Source: Syngnathus acus
Lineage: Eukaryota; Chordata; Actinopteri; Syngnathiformes; Syngnathidae
Length of the DNA stretch: 64,000 nucleotides
Assembly (NCBI RefSeq): GCF_901709675.1
Contig: NC_051088.1
Span: forward strand, 22,145,193 to 22,209,192
Direction of reading: 5' to 3'
A program made the position numbers and the translations under genes. Position 1 is the stretch's first letter. Each line of letters begins with the position of its first letter. The notes beneath the pieces are model-generated. The model searched no databases and was not told the DNA's origin. It saw nothing but the letters and a program-made list of their open reading frames with translations. Below are positions 12,404 through 22,538 of this stretch, one piece after another.

Positions 12404-12705
12404 CAGTGGTGTAAAGCTCATTTCAGTCATAACAAATGGATGAATAATTACTTTTCAAATCAGACTAGCAAAAACTGTTTTAATATTTTTAAAAAGATGA
12501 ATGGTTGACTAAAAATTGCTAGAAATATCTGTATTTTTTAAAAAAGTGGAAACAATTTTCAATCTTATTATTGACCCATGAATTCAATTTTCAATCTTAT
12601 TATTTATATTACCCATGAATTCAATGCACAATCTTTTTTTGCGGGCCACATAAAATGATGTGGTGGGCCATATCTGGCCCCTGGGCCTTGTGTTTGACAC
12701 CCATG
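12404..12705 (+). mobile_element. hAT-type MITE, GGCCATATCTGGCC family, copy at 12.4 kb
   Basis: The left end CAGTGGTGTAAAGCTC and the right end GTTTGACACCCATG (CATGGGTGTCAAAC reversed) form short CA..GGTGT terminal repeats typical of hAT elements. The interior matches the copy at 49321 in order: ACTAGCAAAA, AAAAGATGAATGG, AAAAATTGCTAG, then CATAAAATGATGTGG and GGCCATATCTGGCCCC. The 8-bp flanks (12396-12403 and 12706-12713) do not match, so the target duplication has decayed or one end is imprecise. A 32-bp tandem duplication sits inside at 12556-12625. Confidence 0.8.
12556..12625. repeat. Tandem duplication inside the hAT MITE
   Basis: Two units starting TTTTCAATCTTATTATT and both carrying CCCATGAATTCAA, offset by 32 bp. 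The second unit has a few inserted bases (ATTATTTATATTA). The other copies lack this duplication, so it arose in this copy or its sub-lineage. Confidence 0.8.
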
Positions 12706-15700
12706 CCTCACACTGATGGGCTGGTTTCAATTACTGTAAAGGTGATGAACATGAGTAGTCCCCTTCTTACATTTTTTTTTCCCGACGGTATGTAAAATGA
12801 AGAAAATGTTAGGACATCCCAACTAAAGATTGTCCAAACGTTCCTTCCGAAGCTTGGTAGCAAACCACAACACTGTAAAACTATGAAAGTGTTTTGACGT
12901 GACCAAAATAACATTTGTGTGTCGCTCGATTCTTTTTGGAACGTTCAAATTCGTGGATGACTGTAAGTCCATTAGGCAGTCGGCTCACGCAGAGTTCAAG
13001 TGGGGATGGTGGGATGGCATTTTCTTGATCACTTCCCTTGGGCCAAGCCTAGGGGGCGCTGCATCCTTTTCATTCAAGCGTAAAGGTGAGCAGATTTGTC
13101 ACCAGATTCTCTGCCTTGTCATTGAGCTGCCTTGCGCTCTACTTTGTGTGTCCGCGCTCGCCTGCCTGCTCTCCCACCTGACCCCGCCGCCATCTTCTCT
13201 GTCTCATCCTTTATGCATGGTGACAGAGAGCCCCTCCGTTTATGGTGCCGCATAACGTTCCCTCATTAGCGCCCCAGAATCAGGAACCTAAACGCAGCGC
13301 CGGAGGGTGGAGAGGAAGAGCAGGCGAGGAGAGATGTCGTGAAGGTGGGCCAAGGAATGTGCCGATGAGGACATTCGCTTGCGCTAATATTGATATGATT
13401 CATTTGCCGATACAGGCACTTTCCCTTTGCTTCTCAGGAAGTTTGCAGATTAAAAAAAAGAAGAATAGCACTGGAATATATAATTAACAGAATTAAAAAA
13501 GAATCTGAAAGAAATTGCTGTATATTAGATAAAGCTTATACGAGCTGTGGCTTGGTTGCTAACGTGGCTAATGCGGCTAATGATGCTTGGCGTCTGCATA
13601 GCATGCTTGTACGTCACTGATCGTCAATTCCATGGCGGTGAAAAAAGCTACACTTCTCTAAGTAGCGTTATCACGAAAACAAAGGGAATACGGGGAGAAA
13701 GCCATGCTAATCGCTAAGCTAGCAAAATAAGTGCGCAGTACATGGAGACTATGATTCCACAACTCGCGATGAAGTGGTTATTACGGTTGGATTTTATTAA
13801 GTTGGATCTGATATAATTTGCAAAATTTTCAGTTCCGTTATAATTGTTTCACATTTAATCCATTCATTCATTTTCTCTACCGCTTGTCTTTGTTAGCGTC
13901 ATGAGTGTGTTCGGAAAAGACAAAAGCTAAATTTGCAATGTCATGTGCCTCATTTGACAGCGAGTCTGTCTGATCGGGATCAGGGGTGGGTGGGGTGGGC
14001 TTCAGGGTGAAAACGTCTGTCCCCCCAGCTCCACCATATCCATCAAAACACACACACACACTCGTTTCACCATCCCTTTTCATGTCAGCGGCTCAGGCCA
14101 GGAGCATGAAAAATGGCTGTCACTTGAACAACTAGAAATGATTGCTGGGAAGAAAAAGACGGCAAAGAAAAGGCGGCGGACGGGGACGCAGGTGGTGAGG
14201 GTGAAGAAATTGAACGAAACTCTTGCCAGATTATGTGCGGGTTAAGAGGATATTGATCTGTGTGCCGAGGACTGTTGATCTCTTTTAGCCGCGCAAGACA
14301 AATGGCAGCAAACAGAAAATTGAGCGCTCGCCATCTCTCCAAGGACGTGCTCCTCTTAGCTGGCTCGCTCTCTCCTTCTGTAGGATGCCATGTTTGAATA
14401 GACATGTTACATTTCTGGCAGCCTTCTTTTCGGTATTATTGCAAAGAAGCAGAGGTCGGTGTCACTTTTGGATACTTTGAAGTCCTCATTTATGACTCTT
14501 TTTCTCCCGTTCGGACCATGAAAGGGGCTCTGTTGGGTTGCCGTGTTTGATTAAGGCCACAGCTTTGGCCCAGCATCCAGCCGAGGTGTTTGATGATGGC
14601 CGCAAACTCCGGGCTGGGGGGGTTGAAGTTCATCCGCGGCGGCTCAACATCAAACAGCCCGGAGAGAAGGACCCCGGCCCTGAGGGATCCCTCCAGCGCC
14701 GCCGGCTTGCTTGCTTTTGTGTACTCCCGAGTCCGATGGGGAGGGTGAAGGGTCCAGTTGAGAAACATCAAGAAAGGATGGGCAGAGGGAGCAACCTCTG
14801 CAAGACTCTCGGCAGAAGCATAAAGAGCCGAATGTGAAGTTCAAGCGCAAGACAGATCTCATCTGGATAAGAATCCAAGCGGAACACGATCCAGGAAGAG
14901 TTCTGTTTGGTCACTGATGCAACTTGACAGATGTTTCTTCAAGCCAACATGATGAACACGATTGTTAACTATGAACCAAATTCTTGATTCAAGGTACACA
15001 AAATGTTGCCCCTCCTCTTTGATTGGTTTGCAAAAGCTTCTTGTGTGGTCATCTCAATTGGAAATTTGGAAGAATATTAACATTTTTGGTTCTCATCTTG
15101 GTTGTCCCAAGCGCATCCACCTACTTGTGTTGGTGGTTTGAGGCCGGTTCAAGAGGTTACCCAACGCCTCGACTCGGCACCGGCTGGCTTATTAATGAAA
15201 TATTTTTTGGCAGCTTAGTGGCACGGAATATTCTCGGCCTCCTACACAGCTGGGAAGGTCAAAGAAGACTCAAGCGCAACCGTGCACGCTTTAGTTTTCG
15301 GATCGACTTGCTAGTTAGTGGAGCCCAGATAATTATTTTTTTTTTGTCGTGAAATAGGCCCCAAAATTTCACTGAGAAGAAAATACAGAAAATCATCTTG
15401 GAAATGAGGAACACATTTGCGGAGGGCTTTCAAGTTGCCGTTGAATTTTGACCGAATGTTGAAAGCCTTTCAAAAGTGAAAATTGTCGCGTGGCAAAGTT
15501 TAAGTAGCAGGATGTTGTTGACGTGACGCCATCCGACCGGGTTTTGGATTGACCCCATTTGCTCCTGTTTTCATGACCGGGAGGCTCTAAGCTAGCACCA
15601 CACATCCAATCACGCAATGAAAGAAATGAAAACAAAAGGCCATTTGTTAATTTCCCGTCGTTTCTGCAAATCAAGAAGCAGATGTTGCGGACATCCCGGC

Positions 15701-17263
15701 CGATACTTTTCATCTGGTCTTGTCTTCCGTCGCTTCGCAGCCCATCTGCGTTTGACCGTGTCCTCATGTTGAAGAGAGAAAGGCGGCTTATAAAAAGTGA
15801 AATTTCCTCCTCGCCCAGGGAAATGGTCTGTTTTGCATTGATACAGGGACACAGGGCGCCGCTGGCCATCTGAGTCGGAGCCTTTTTTTTTTTTTTTCTT
15901 CCTTGACGATATCCTGCCGTCGCATCTCCGCCTTTCTCGGGCGGGTCAGAGCAATATCGCCCCCCCCCAACGCTCTAATTGGAGGTGCTCAGGTTAAAGA
16001 ACATTGTGGTTATCGCAAAGCTCGCAGAGAAGCACAATTCAGCACAATCATTTAGTTGATGAGTGACTTGCATTTTCAAATATTTTTGTGTCATTATCTC
16101 ATTCATGCACATTTCAACTTTGACACCAGTTCATACGACGTAATTAATTGGAGCCGAATAGCGTTTTTCAAACATGGTCGATATGTCTGGGAATTTGGGA
16201 AGATGTTGGTTTGTTTTTGCACAGAGTGTGGTCTCAGAGCTTGTCTACTTTCTGCCTCTGGCTTCTGTTCATTTTGACAAACTGTGCACGCTTTCTGCCA
16301 GTCACTTCCAGGCAGCCGCAGCTACAATAAACACCTTTTTGGTTCTTTACACACAGCCAAGGCCCGGTTTGATGCCGAGCAGAACACCCCCCCTGGCTAA
16401 CTCGCTTCTTCCAAGCCCAAATAAACTCGCGCATGAACGGCAGCTGCCACCTGCATAGCGTTAGAGCAGAAATGACGGGTTGAGATGTCATGTGACTCGT
16501 CGCCGCTGCAGATATTTACTTCCTCGGCCTTCCGAGGTGATCAAAGCTGGAAACGGTTGACGTCAACTCGGCTTCTGTTTTCTGTGTTCCAAACCGCGAG
16601 CAATGACAACTAACAGAATTTTATGGCCAATGTGAAAGTCCAAGTCGTTAACGTGACGGGATGTCAAACAAGCGCTTCCTGCTAACGGCCACTTATCTTA
16701 ATTGGGCTGGAGTCCGGCGCGCTCGGTCTGCTTCTCATCCAGCTCCGCCCAACACATTCGGACGATATTTTACCAAGATGAGGATGCAAAGACACGTTCG
16801 ACTTTGCTTATATCCAAGCATGTCGTCCTCTTTGGGCTTCTCGACTGCAATTGGGATCTTAATAAAGTCCAAACGCAATCTCCCTCTCACCCCAGAGAGA
16901 GGGCATGGCTCCTCAGCTCTCCCATAATGCACTATTCATGCTTTTTATTACTCTCTTTTCTCCTCTGGCCATTTTTTAAATCACTCCTGTTGTTTACTCA
17001 TGAATATTTTTTTTGTGTTGAGAAAGGGAGGGGGAGAGGCGAGATGGTTCTTCATTTGTAGGTCAGTTGTGGAAAGGAAGCCTTGTGTTTCCTCTCAGGA
17101 TCATCTAACATTGCAGGACTTAAGAGTCCAAATATAGCCCATTTGAAAAGACACCTCTGGGACCAAGAGCTATGCTAATTTGTGGTTGTCACCTCGTTTT
17201 TGTTTTTTTTCCTCATAAAGTTGATCATCGCGTTCAGGACATTGCCAAACGTTTTTTTTTATG
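12706..17263. other. Unique non-coding DNA
   Basis: No gene recognised over about 4.5 kb. A short common fish repeat fragment is noted at 13858-13905. A CA run lies at 14047-14060, a T-run near 15883-15898 and a short C-run at 15960-15968. Frames of up to 158 codons overlap frames on the other strand and have no domains. Confidence 0.5.
13858..13905 (+). repeat. Fragment of a common fish interspersed repeat
   Basis: ATCCATTCATTCATTTTCTC is followed by TACCGCTTGTC and GTCATGAGTG. This order resembles the widespread teleost repeat beginning CCATCCATTTTCTACCGCTTGTCC and continuing to a GTCGCGGGTGAGCTGGAG-like segment. Family not assigned. A similar, weaker piece may lie at 59770-59812. Confidence 0.35.
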
Positions 17264-17265
17264 TA

Positions 17266-17598
17266 CAGTAATCCCTCGTTTATCGCAGATAATTGGTTCC
17301 AAAAACCACCCGCGATAAGGGAAATCCGCGAAGTACGGTCACCAACAAGAAGTACTGGGCAGGCTTACGAGTTAGCGGAAAGGTACTAATTTGCGATCGT
17401 GCTAACACGCGAAAACGGATTTCTAAAGGAATGCAAACGAACATTTGAAGCAATACTACATTGTCCTAAAGGTTAGACACATGTTTCTTCAATTTAGAAG
17501 TTTCATTTTGACTTTTAAATGTTTTTTTAATTTGGAAAAAAAATCTGCGATGTAGTGAAGCCGCGATAAACAAAACGCGAAGTAGCGAGGGATCACTA
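17266..17598. mobile_element. Tigger/pogo-like TA-flanked MITE
   Basis: The left end CAGTAATCCCTCGTTTATCG and the right end, reversed (TAGTGATCCCTCGCTACTTC), share the ATCCCTCG core. TA lies outside both ends (17264-17265 and 17599-17600). CGCGATAAG and CCGCGAAGTA motifs near the left are mirrored by CCGCGATAAAC and GCGAAGTAGCGAGG near the right. Terminal CAGTNNTCCCTCG with a TA target is characteristic of Tigger/pogo-type Tc1/mariner elements. The 333-bp body has no transposase frame. Confidence 0.75.
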
Positions 17599-17626
17599 TA
17601 TGTCTTTTACGTTGTGTTATGAGAGG

Positions 17627-17760
17627 TTTTTTTTTTTTTTTTTTGCCACTCACACACACATTCACACCGTCACTCACACACATTCACACCGTCATATGTG
17701 GGGAATCGAACTCCCGGTTAGCGTTCTATGACGGTGACAACCGACACTTCCTCATTCCCC
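17627..17760 (-). mobile_element. Candidate tRNA-derived SINE
   Basis: Read on the minus strand, a B-box-like GAGTTCGATTCCCC (17700-17713) is preceded by TAGAACGCTAACCGG and a GAGGAAGTGTCGG stretch that could serve as a degenerate A-box. It is followed by GTGTGAATGTGTGTGAGTG repeats and ends in an A18 tail (T18 at 17627-17644 on the plus strand). Head, body and A-tail in that order fit a short retroposon. The head is too diverged to assign a tRNA species. Confidence 0.5.
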
Positions 17761-17761
17761 G

Positions 17762-19135
17762 TCCCAACACCCGTCACCTGACCTAACGAACCAATCAGGA
17801 GCTCGCAATTTAGGCGGATGCGAGCCAATGAGTAAAAGTGTAACAAATTTTTCAAAACATAAATGTATATTTTAACTCATTTTTCATACATTTCTAAACC
17901 GTACAAGAGCACTAATGAGCTGGGCTGTTCTAGAGCAAGTGAAAAGAGCTCCCATTTATGGTCCATATTGTATATTTATGACAAAGTGTGGTAGTGGTCA
18001 TAATTGGCCATCTAGTAATATCGGGAAAGGAAAAAAAGGCAGCATTAGGCTAATCTGTCCCCATTTCCATGCTTCCTCGGATTCAACGCGAGAGGGAAAA
18101 GTGCGGCCGTGTGTTGGACGAGGGGGGACAAGGTGTAATGAAAAGGGTCTAAATGACGCTGGCTTGACGGTGGGATGGCCTGCTAAATGACTGCGGAGTG
18201 GCTCGCCTGCGGAGAGGGGATGGAGGACGCTCCCAGTAGGCCTGATTAATTCCGCTCGCCGCGGCCGCCGGGGGAGAGCCGGGCCGGGGTTAGCGGCAGC
18301 TCGAGGAGGAGCCTATTACCAGCGCGCCGCTGAAACCGATATAATCAGTTCAACTCTGACCCGGCCTTCCCTGGGACTAACTTTTCCAGGGCTCGCTCCC
18401 CATTTGTTCCACACTGGGATTTAAATATAGGGAGAATTGCGGGGTGTAGGTGAAGGAGGTTTTGGCAGCTGGTTTGGAAGGAGGCTACAAAGGATTTTCT
18501 TCTGGAAGGATGGTTAAAGGAGCTTTGAAAGAAATCCCTCCCTCGCTTCGGTTGTACCTCTGCGTCGCTTTATCCCCCGCCTGCCTCCAGCCCGCCACCG
18601 CTTTCCTCTCTGGCTGACTTCCTGCAGCTTTGATAGCGGCGCAGCCTCTTGCACAGCAGTAGCAGCAGCTTTCATTCTGGTCAGATATGAATATGTCGCT
18701 GCCCTCAATTCCAGACGCTTTTCCACAGCCAGGTATCACAGGTCGTATCTGATGTGTGATATCTCGCCAACACTGCTTTGTTTCTGTGGTTCTGACCCCA
18801 AAAAAATGAATACAAACAGCAATGAAATGTGATGAAATGTTTGAAGCATGCGTCCACTCCACAGTTGTCTCGGAGGGAGATAGCCCCCCCCCCCCCCCCC
18901 ATACTGATGAAGGTGCTGAATAATGCATTTTAAAGCACTCCACCCAGGGCCGTAGACAAAGTGTTAAAATATTGATCTTGGCTCGTCATAATAAAGCGAA
19001 ATCACCCAAAGCAATCCATCACCGTAATCTGAGCGTCCACTCAACTTGCTCAATTTGCCACCTCTGTGTTTGTGTCACGTTATTGCGCAATAATAATGAA
19101 GATGATATCGGTGGAGCAATTGCTGCATTGCAAAT
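17762..19135. other. Unique non-coding DNA with a GC-rich patch
   Basis: No gene recognised. The segment 18190-18330 is very GC- and CpG-rich (CCGCGGCCGCCGG near 18257-18270) and could be a small CpG island or enhancer. A C17 run lies at 18884-18900. No splice-bounded coding frame was seen. Confidence 0.45.
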
Positions 19136-19248
19136 ATTATTAATAAATATATAAATCAAAAATTATATAGATATAGATATATATATTATACATATAAATT
19201 ATTTATATATTTATTTATAATATTTACAATGCAATGCTATATATATAT
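19136..19248. repeat. AT-rich / (TA)n tract at the LINE 3' boundary
   Basis: ATATAT, TTATTTAT and AATATATA motifs lead up to the LINE tail. This is probably the host DNA into which the LINE inserted, or it grew from the element's target duplication. Confidence 0.7.
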
Positions 19249-19492
19249 GACTTAGACTTAGACAGACTTAGACAGAACTTTATTGTCATTTTGTCAACAC
19301 TAGGTGTGTACAAAACGAAATTTCGTTGCATACGGCTTTCAGCAATGTAGAGGTATTTCGGCTGGTTAAAAAAAGTGACATTCTATATAAAAATATGAGA
19401 TAAGATAATTATAAAGTACAAAGTGCAGCAGTGATAAAGTATGTGAACAGTGCAGGAGACAAAAACAGTATTTACAAGTGTGCAGAGGAATG

Positions 19493-22400
19493 CTACGTTT
19501 GAATGTTCAGCAGTCTGACGACAGCAGGGAAAAAACTATTGCAGAACCTGGTGGACCTGCAGCGGATGCTGCGAAACCTCTTCCCAGAGGGCAGCAGGGA
19601 GAACAGACCATGGTGGGGGTGTGATGGGTCACTGATAATATTTCGGGCTCGGGACACGCAGCGCTGGGATGACAAGTCCTGAATGGAGGGAAGAGGAGCC
19701 CCGATGATCCTCTCTGCTGTCCTCACCACTCTCCTCAGGTTCTTCCAATCGGAGGCGCTGCAACCTCCACACCACACCGAGAGACAGCTTGTCAGAATGC
19801 TCTCTATGGTGCTTCGGTAGAACGTCCTCATGATGGGTGGGGGCAGGTGGGCTCTCCTCATCCTCCGCAGGAAGTACAAGCGCTTCTGTGCCCTCTTGAC
19901 CAGTGTTGTGGTGTTCACAGTCCAGGTGAGGTCGTCTGTGATGTGGACTCCCAGGAATTTAGTGCTGCTGACCACCTCCACAGCTGAGCTGTTGATGATC
20001 AGTGGAGCGTGGTGAGGCTGGTTCTTCCTGAAGTCGACGATGATCTCCTTCGTCTTCTCCACATTCAGGATCAGGCTATTTTCTCTGCACCAGCCCACCA
20101 ACTGCTCCACCTCCTCTCTGTAGTCCAGGTCGTTGTTGTCCCTGATGAGGCCCACCACCGTTGTGTCGTCTGCAAACTTCACGATGTGATTGGTGGTGAA
20201 CCTGGGGGCGCAGTCGTGTGTCATCAGGGTGAACAGCAGGGGGCTCAGGACGCAGCCCTGAGGGGAGCCTGTGCTGAGGGTGATGACATCGGAGGTGTTC
20301 TGTCCGACCCGGACTGACTGAGGTCTGTTGGTGAGGAAGTCTAGCAGCCAGTTCCGAAGGGGGGTGCTGAAGCCCAGGTGTTCCAGTTTTTCCACCAGAT
20401 GTTGTGGAATGATGGTATTAAACGCTGAGCTGAAGTCCAGGAACAGCAACCGCACGTGGGTGTTCCTCTCCTCCAGGTGAGCCAGGCTCAGGTGAAGAAC
20501 GGAGGAGATGGCATCCTCAGTGGAGCGGTTCTGCCGGTAGGCAAACTGGAACGGATCGAATGTTGGGGGGAGTCTGGAGACGATGTGATCTTTGAGCAGC
20601 CTTTCGAAGCACTTCATCATGATGGGAGTCAGTGCCACAGGTCTGTAGTCATTCCATGAGGTGATTTGAGGTTTCTTCGGCACCGGAATGATGGAGGCAG
20701 CCTTGAAGCACACTGGCACTTTGGCTTGGTCCAGCGAGATGTTAAAAATGTCTGTGATGACACCAGCCAGCTGGCCTGCACATTCCTTGAACACCCGCCC
20801 AGGTATGTTGTCGGGGCCTGGGGCCTTACGTGGGTTGACTCTTCTCAGAGTCTTCCACACGTCGGCTGAGTCAAGGCAGAGGACCTCCTCTTCCTGGTGG
20901 GGAACAGTTTTAACTGCCGGAGTGCTGTTTAGTGCCTCAAAACGCCCAAAGAAGTTATTTAGACCATTTAGGAAGTCAGCATCAACCTCACCCACCGGGG
21001 GGGAGGGTGAGTTGTAGTCCGTGATCGCCCGTATGCCTTGCCACATACTCCTGGTGTTATTGGCGTCGTGGAAAAAATCCTGAATTTTCCGACTGTGGCT
21101 TCGCTTCGCTAGCCTGATGGCACGGTTCAAGTTGGCTCTCGCTGTCCTCAGTGCCTCCTTGTCGCCAGACTTGAAGGCTGAGTTCCGTGCTCGCAGCGTA
21201 TGACGTACATCCTCAGTCATCCAGGGTCGTTGGTTGGCTCGGGTGATGATGTTCTTAGTGGTGCTGACGTCCTCGGAGCATTTGTTGATGTAGGCTGACA
21301 CAGTCATGGCGTACTCATCAATGTTGATCTGATTGTCATATGTTGCTGCTGATTTGAACATGTCCCAGTCAGAGCACTCAAAGCAGTCCTGGAGTGCCTC
21401 CATGGCCCCCTCAGACCACACCCTCACCTGCTTCACTGTGGGTTTTGCTCTGATCAGCAGGGGCCTGTATGCAGGGGTTAGCATAACAGATAGGTGGTCT
21501 GAAGAGCCGAGGTGGGGGCGGGGGGCTGCTCTGAATGCATCCTTTATATTGGTGTAAACCAAGTCCAGAGTGTTCTCTCCCCGAGTTGGAAAATCCACGT
21601 GTTGGTAAAAATGAGGGAGAATAGTCTTCATGCTAGCCTGGTTGAAGTCCCCAGCAATGATGAAAACCCCCTCTGTGTGCGTGGATTGCAGCTCACTAAT
21701 TGTCCGGTAGAGAACCCTCATGGCCTCTTTAGTGTTAGCGCTAGGAGGCACGTACACAGCCGTGATGCTAACAACAGTAAACTCCCTGGGCAGGTAGAAG
21801 GGTCTGCAGTTCACAGTCAAAAGCTCGATGTCCGAAGAGCAGAAGCTGGCGACAGATCTAGCATTTTTGCACCAGTTGTTGTTGATGTAGACACACAGCC
21901 CACCTCCTCGGGATTTACCGCTTAGCTCGCTGTTTCTGTCGGCGCGGAATGTAGCGAGCCCCTCCAGGCTAACGGCGTTGTCCGGCATTGATGAGTTCAG
22001 CCATGTCTCCGTCAGGATGAGAGCGCAGCAGTTTCTAACTTCCCTCTTTGAAGAGAGTTCCAGTTTTAGATGGTCCATTTTATTATCCAGCGAGCGGACG
22101 TTGGAGAGGAAGATGGATGGAAGCGGCGGTTTGTAGGGGTTAGCTCTCAGCTTAGCCGTTAGCCCACCTCGACAGCCGCGCTTTCGCCGCCGGTCACACC
22201 GCCTACGCTTACTCCTCCTCCGGCGTGTGCTGCCCGGCGAGCCCGCTGCGTCGTGAGCTCCTGGGGCTAGCGCCCTGAGCACTCCGAGGCTACGCAAACA
22301 GACTAGGGTAGTTGTGGCTACGTGTCCGAAAACACTCGATGACCGTACCTCCAGCAGGCGCTGGCGATCATACGCTAATCTACTGGATGGATAAACTAAA

Positions 22401-22498
22401 CTTTGAGTTGTTTGTAGTGTCCTAGGCGACATATTTTGTGAATATCCCCGTCGTATGCTGAGACCCGTAGCGGCCGCGGCCAACAGGGGCGCCGCCAT
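19493..22498 (-). CDS. LINE ORF2: endonuclease plus reverse transcriptase
   Basis: The frame encodes the polyprotein that nicks genomic DNA and copies the element's RNA at the nick. It is open for about 1001 codons from ATG 22498-22496 to TAG at 19493-19495. The open frame continues 24 codons upstream, but those are translated A/TA repeat, so I chose the ATG in AAGATGG, which has a purine at -3 and G at +4. In numbering that includes those 24 residues, there is a basic cluster at 115-134 (RRRRSKRRRC). The apurinic-type endonuclease spans about 150-365 (SNVRSL, LTETWL with Glu188, AGDFN with Asp308, SSDHL with Asp358 and His359). A linker follows, then reverse transcriptase at about 570-880: KAPGPDNIPG, LDFSSAFNT with Asp712, GSPQG at 768-772 and FADD at 799-802. 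The C-terminal part lacks RNase H. No stop or frameshift interrupts it, which suggests a young copy. The family call (L2/CR1, Jockey superfamily) rests on motif style. Confidence 0.92.
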   Translation of the reverse strand: MAAPLLAAAATGLSIRRGYSQNMSPRTLQTTQSLVYPSSRLAYDRQRLLEVRSSSVFGHVATTTLVCLRSLGVLRALAPGAHDAAGSPGSTRRRRSKRRRCDRRRKRGCRGGLTAKLRANPYKPPLPSIFLSNVRSLDNKMDHLKLELSSKREVRNCCALILTETWLNSSMPDNAVSLEGLATFRADRNSELSGKSRGGGLCVYINNNWCKNARSVASFCSSDIELLTVNCRPFYLPREFTVVSITAVYVPPSANTKEAMRVLYRTISELQSTHTEGVFIIAGDFNQASMKTILPHFYQHVDFPTRGENTLDLVYTNIKDAFRAAPRPHLGSSDHLSVMLTPAYRPLLIRAKPTVKQVRVWSEGAMEALQDCFECSDWDMFKSAATYDNQINIDEYAMTVSAYINKCSEDVSTTKNIITRANQRPWMTEDVRHTLRARNSAFKSGDKEALRTARANLNRAIRLAKRSHSRKIQDFFHDANNTRSMWQGIRAITDYNSPSPPVGEVDADFLNGLNNFFGRFEALNSTPAVKTVPHQEEEVLCLDSADVWKTLRRVNPRKAPGPDNIPGRVFKECAGQLAGVITDIFNISLDQAKVPVCFKAASIIPVPKKPQITSWNDYRPVALTPIMMKCFERLLKDHIVSRLPPTFDPFQFAYRQNRSTEDAISSVLHLSLAHLEERNTHVRLLFLDFSSAFNTIIPQHLVEKLEHLGFSTPLRNWLLDFLTNRPQSVRVGQNTSDVITLSTGSPQGCVLSPLLFTLMTHDCAPRFTTNHIVKFADDTTVVGLIRDNNDLDYREEVEQLVGWCRENSLILNVEKTKEIIVDFRKNQPHHAPLIINSSAVEVVSSTKFLGVHITDDLTWTVNTTTLVKRAQKRLYFLRRMRRAHLPPPIMRTFYRSTIESILTSCLSVWCGGCSASDWKNLRRVVRTAERIIGAPLPSIQDLSSQRCVSRARNIISDPSHPHHGLFSLLPSGKRFRSIRCRSTRFCNSFFPAVVRLLNIQT

Positions 22499-22504
22499 CT
22501 TGGA
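22488..22504 (-). promoter_or_regulatory. YY1-like / strong start context at the LINE 5' end
   Basis: On the minus strand the element's first unique bases read CCAAGATGGCGGCGCC. This contains the YY1 core AAGATGGCGGC, which also forms a favourable translation start context. A YY1 site at the very 5' end is known to position transcription initiation in mammalian L1. The same role here is inference. Confidence 0.45.
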
Positions 22505-22538
22505 AAAAAAAAATATATATATATATATATTATTATTT
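22504..22538. repeat. A10 plus (TA)n microsatellite at the LINE 5' boundary
   Basis: A pure A-run is followed by about nine TA units and TATTATTATT. It borders the LINE 5' end and mirrors the TA-rich DNA at the other end. Confidence 0.85.

Larger units (their letters stand above)
19249..22507 (-). mobile_element. Near full-length L2/CR1-like LINE retrotransposon
   Basis: The element runs right to left. Its 5' boundary is near 22500-22507, where unique LINE sequence changes to A10 and (TA)n. Its 3' boundary is near 19249, where a tail of GTCTAAGTCT units (19249-19275) meets (TA)n. The 3' untranslated part (19249-19492) carries AATAAA (19279-19284 complement) just before the tail. Short tandem tails instead of long poly(A) are typical of L2/CR1-type LINEs. 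No ORF1 is seen upstream; either the family lacks one or the copy is 5'-truncated just before this start codon. Both flanks are TA-rich, so the target duplication cannot be resolved. Confidence 0.88.

Noticed and set aside
15393-15869. 158-codon minus-strand frame
   Set aside because: Low-information composition, two other overlapping frames, no motif.
19830-21925. Plus-strand frames of 60-137 codons opposite the LINE
   Set aside because: They are antisense shadows of the LINE coding region.
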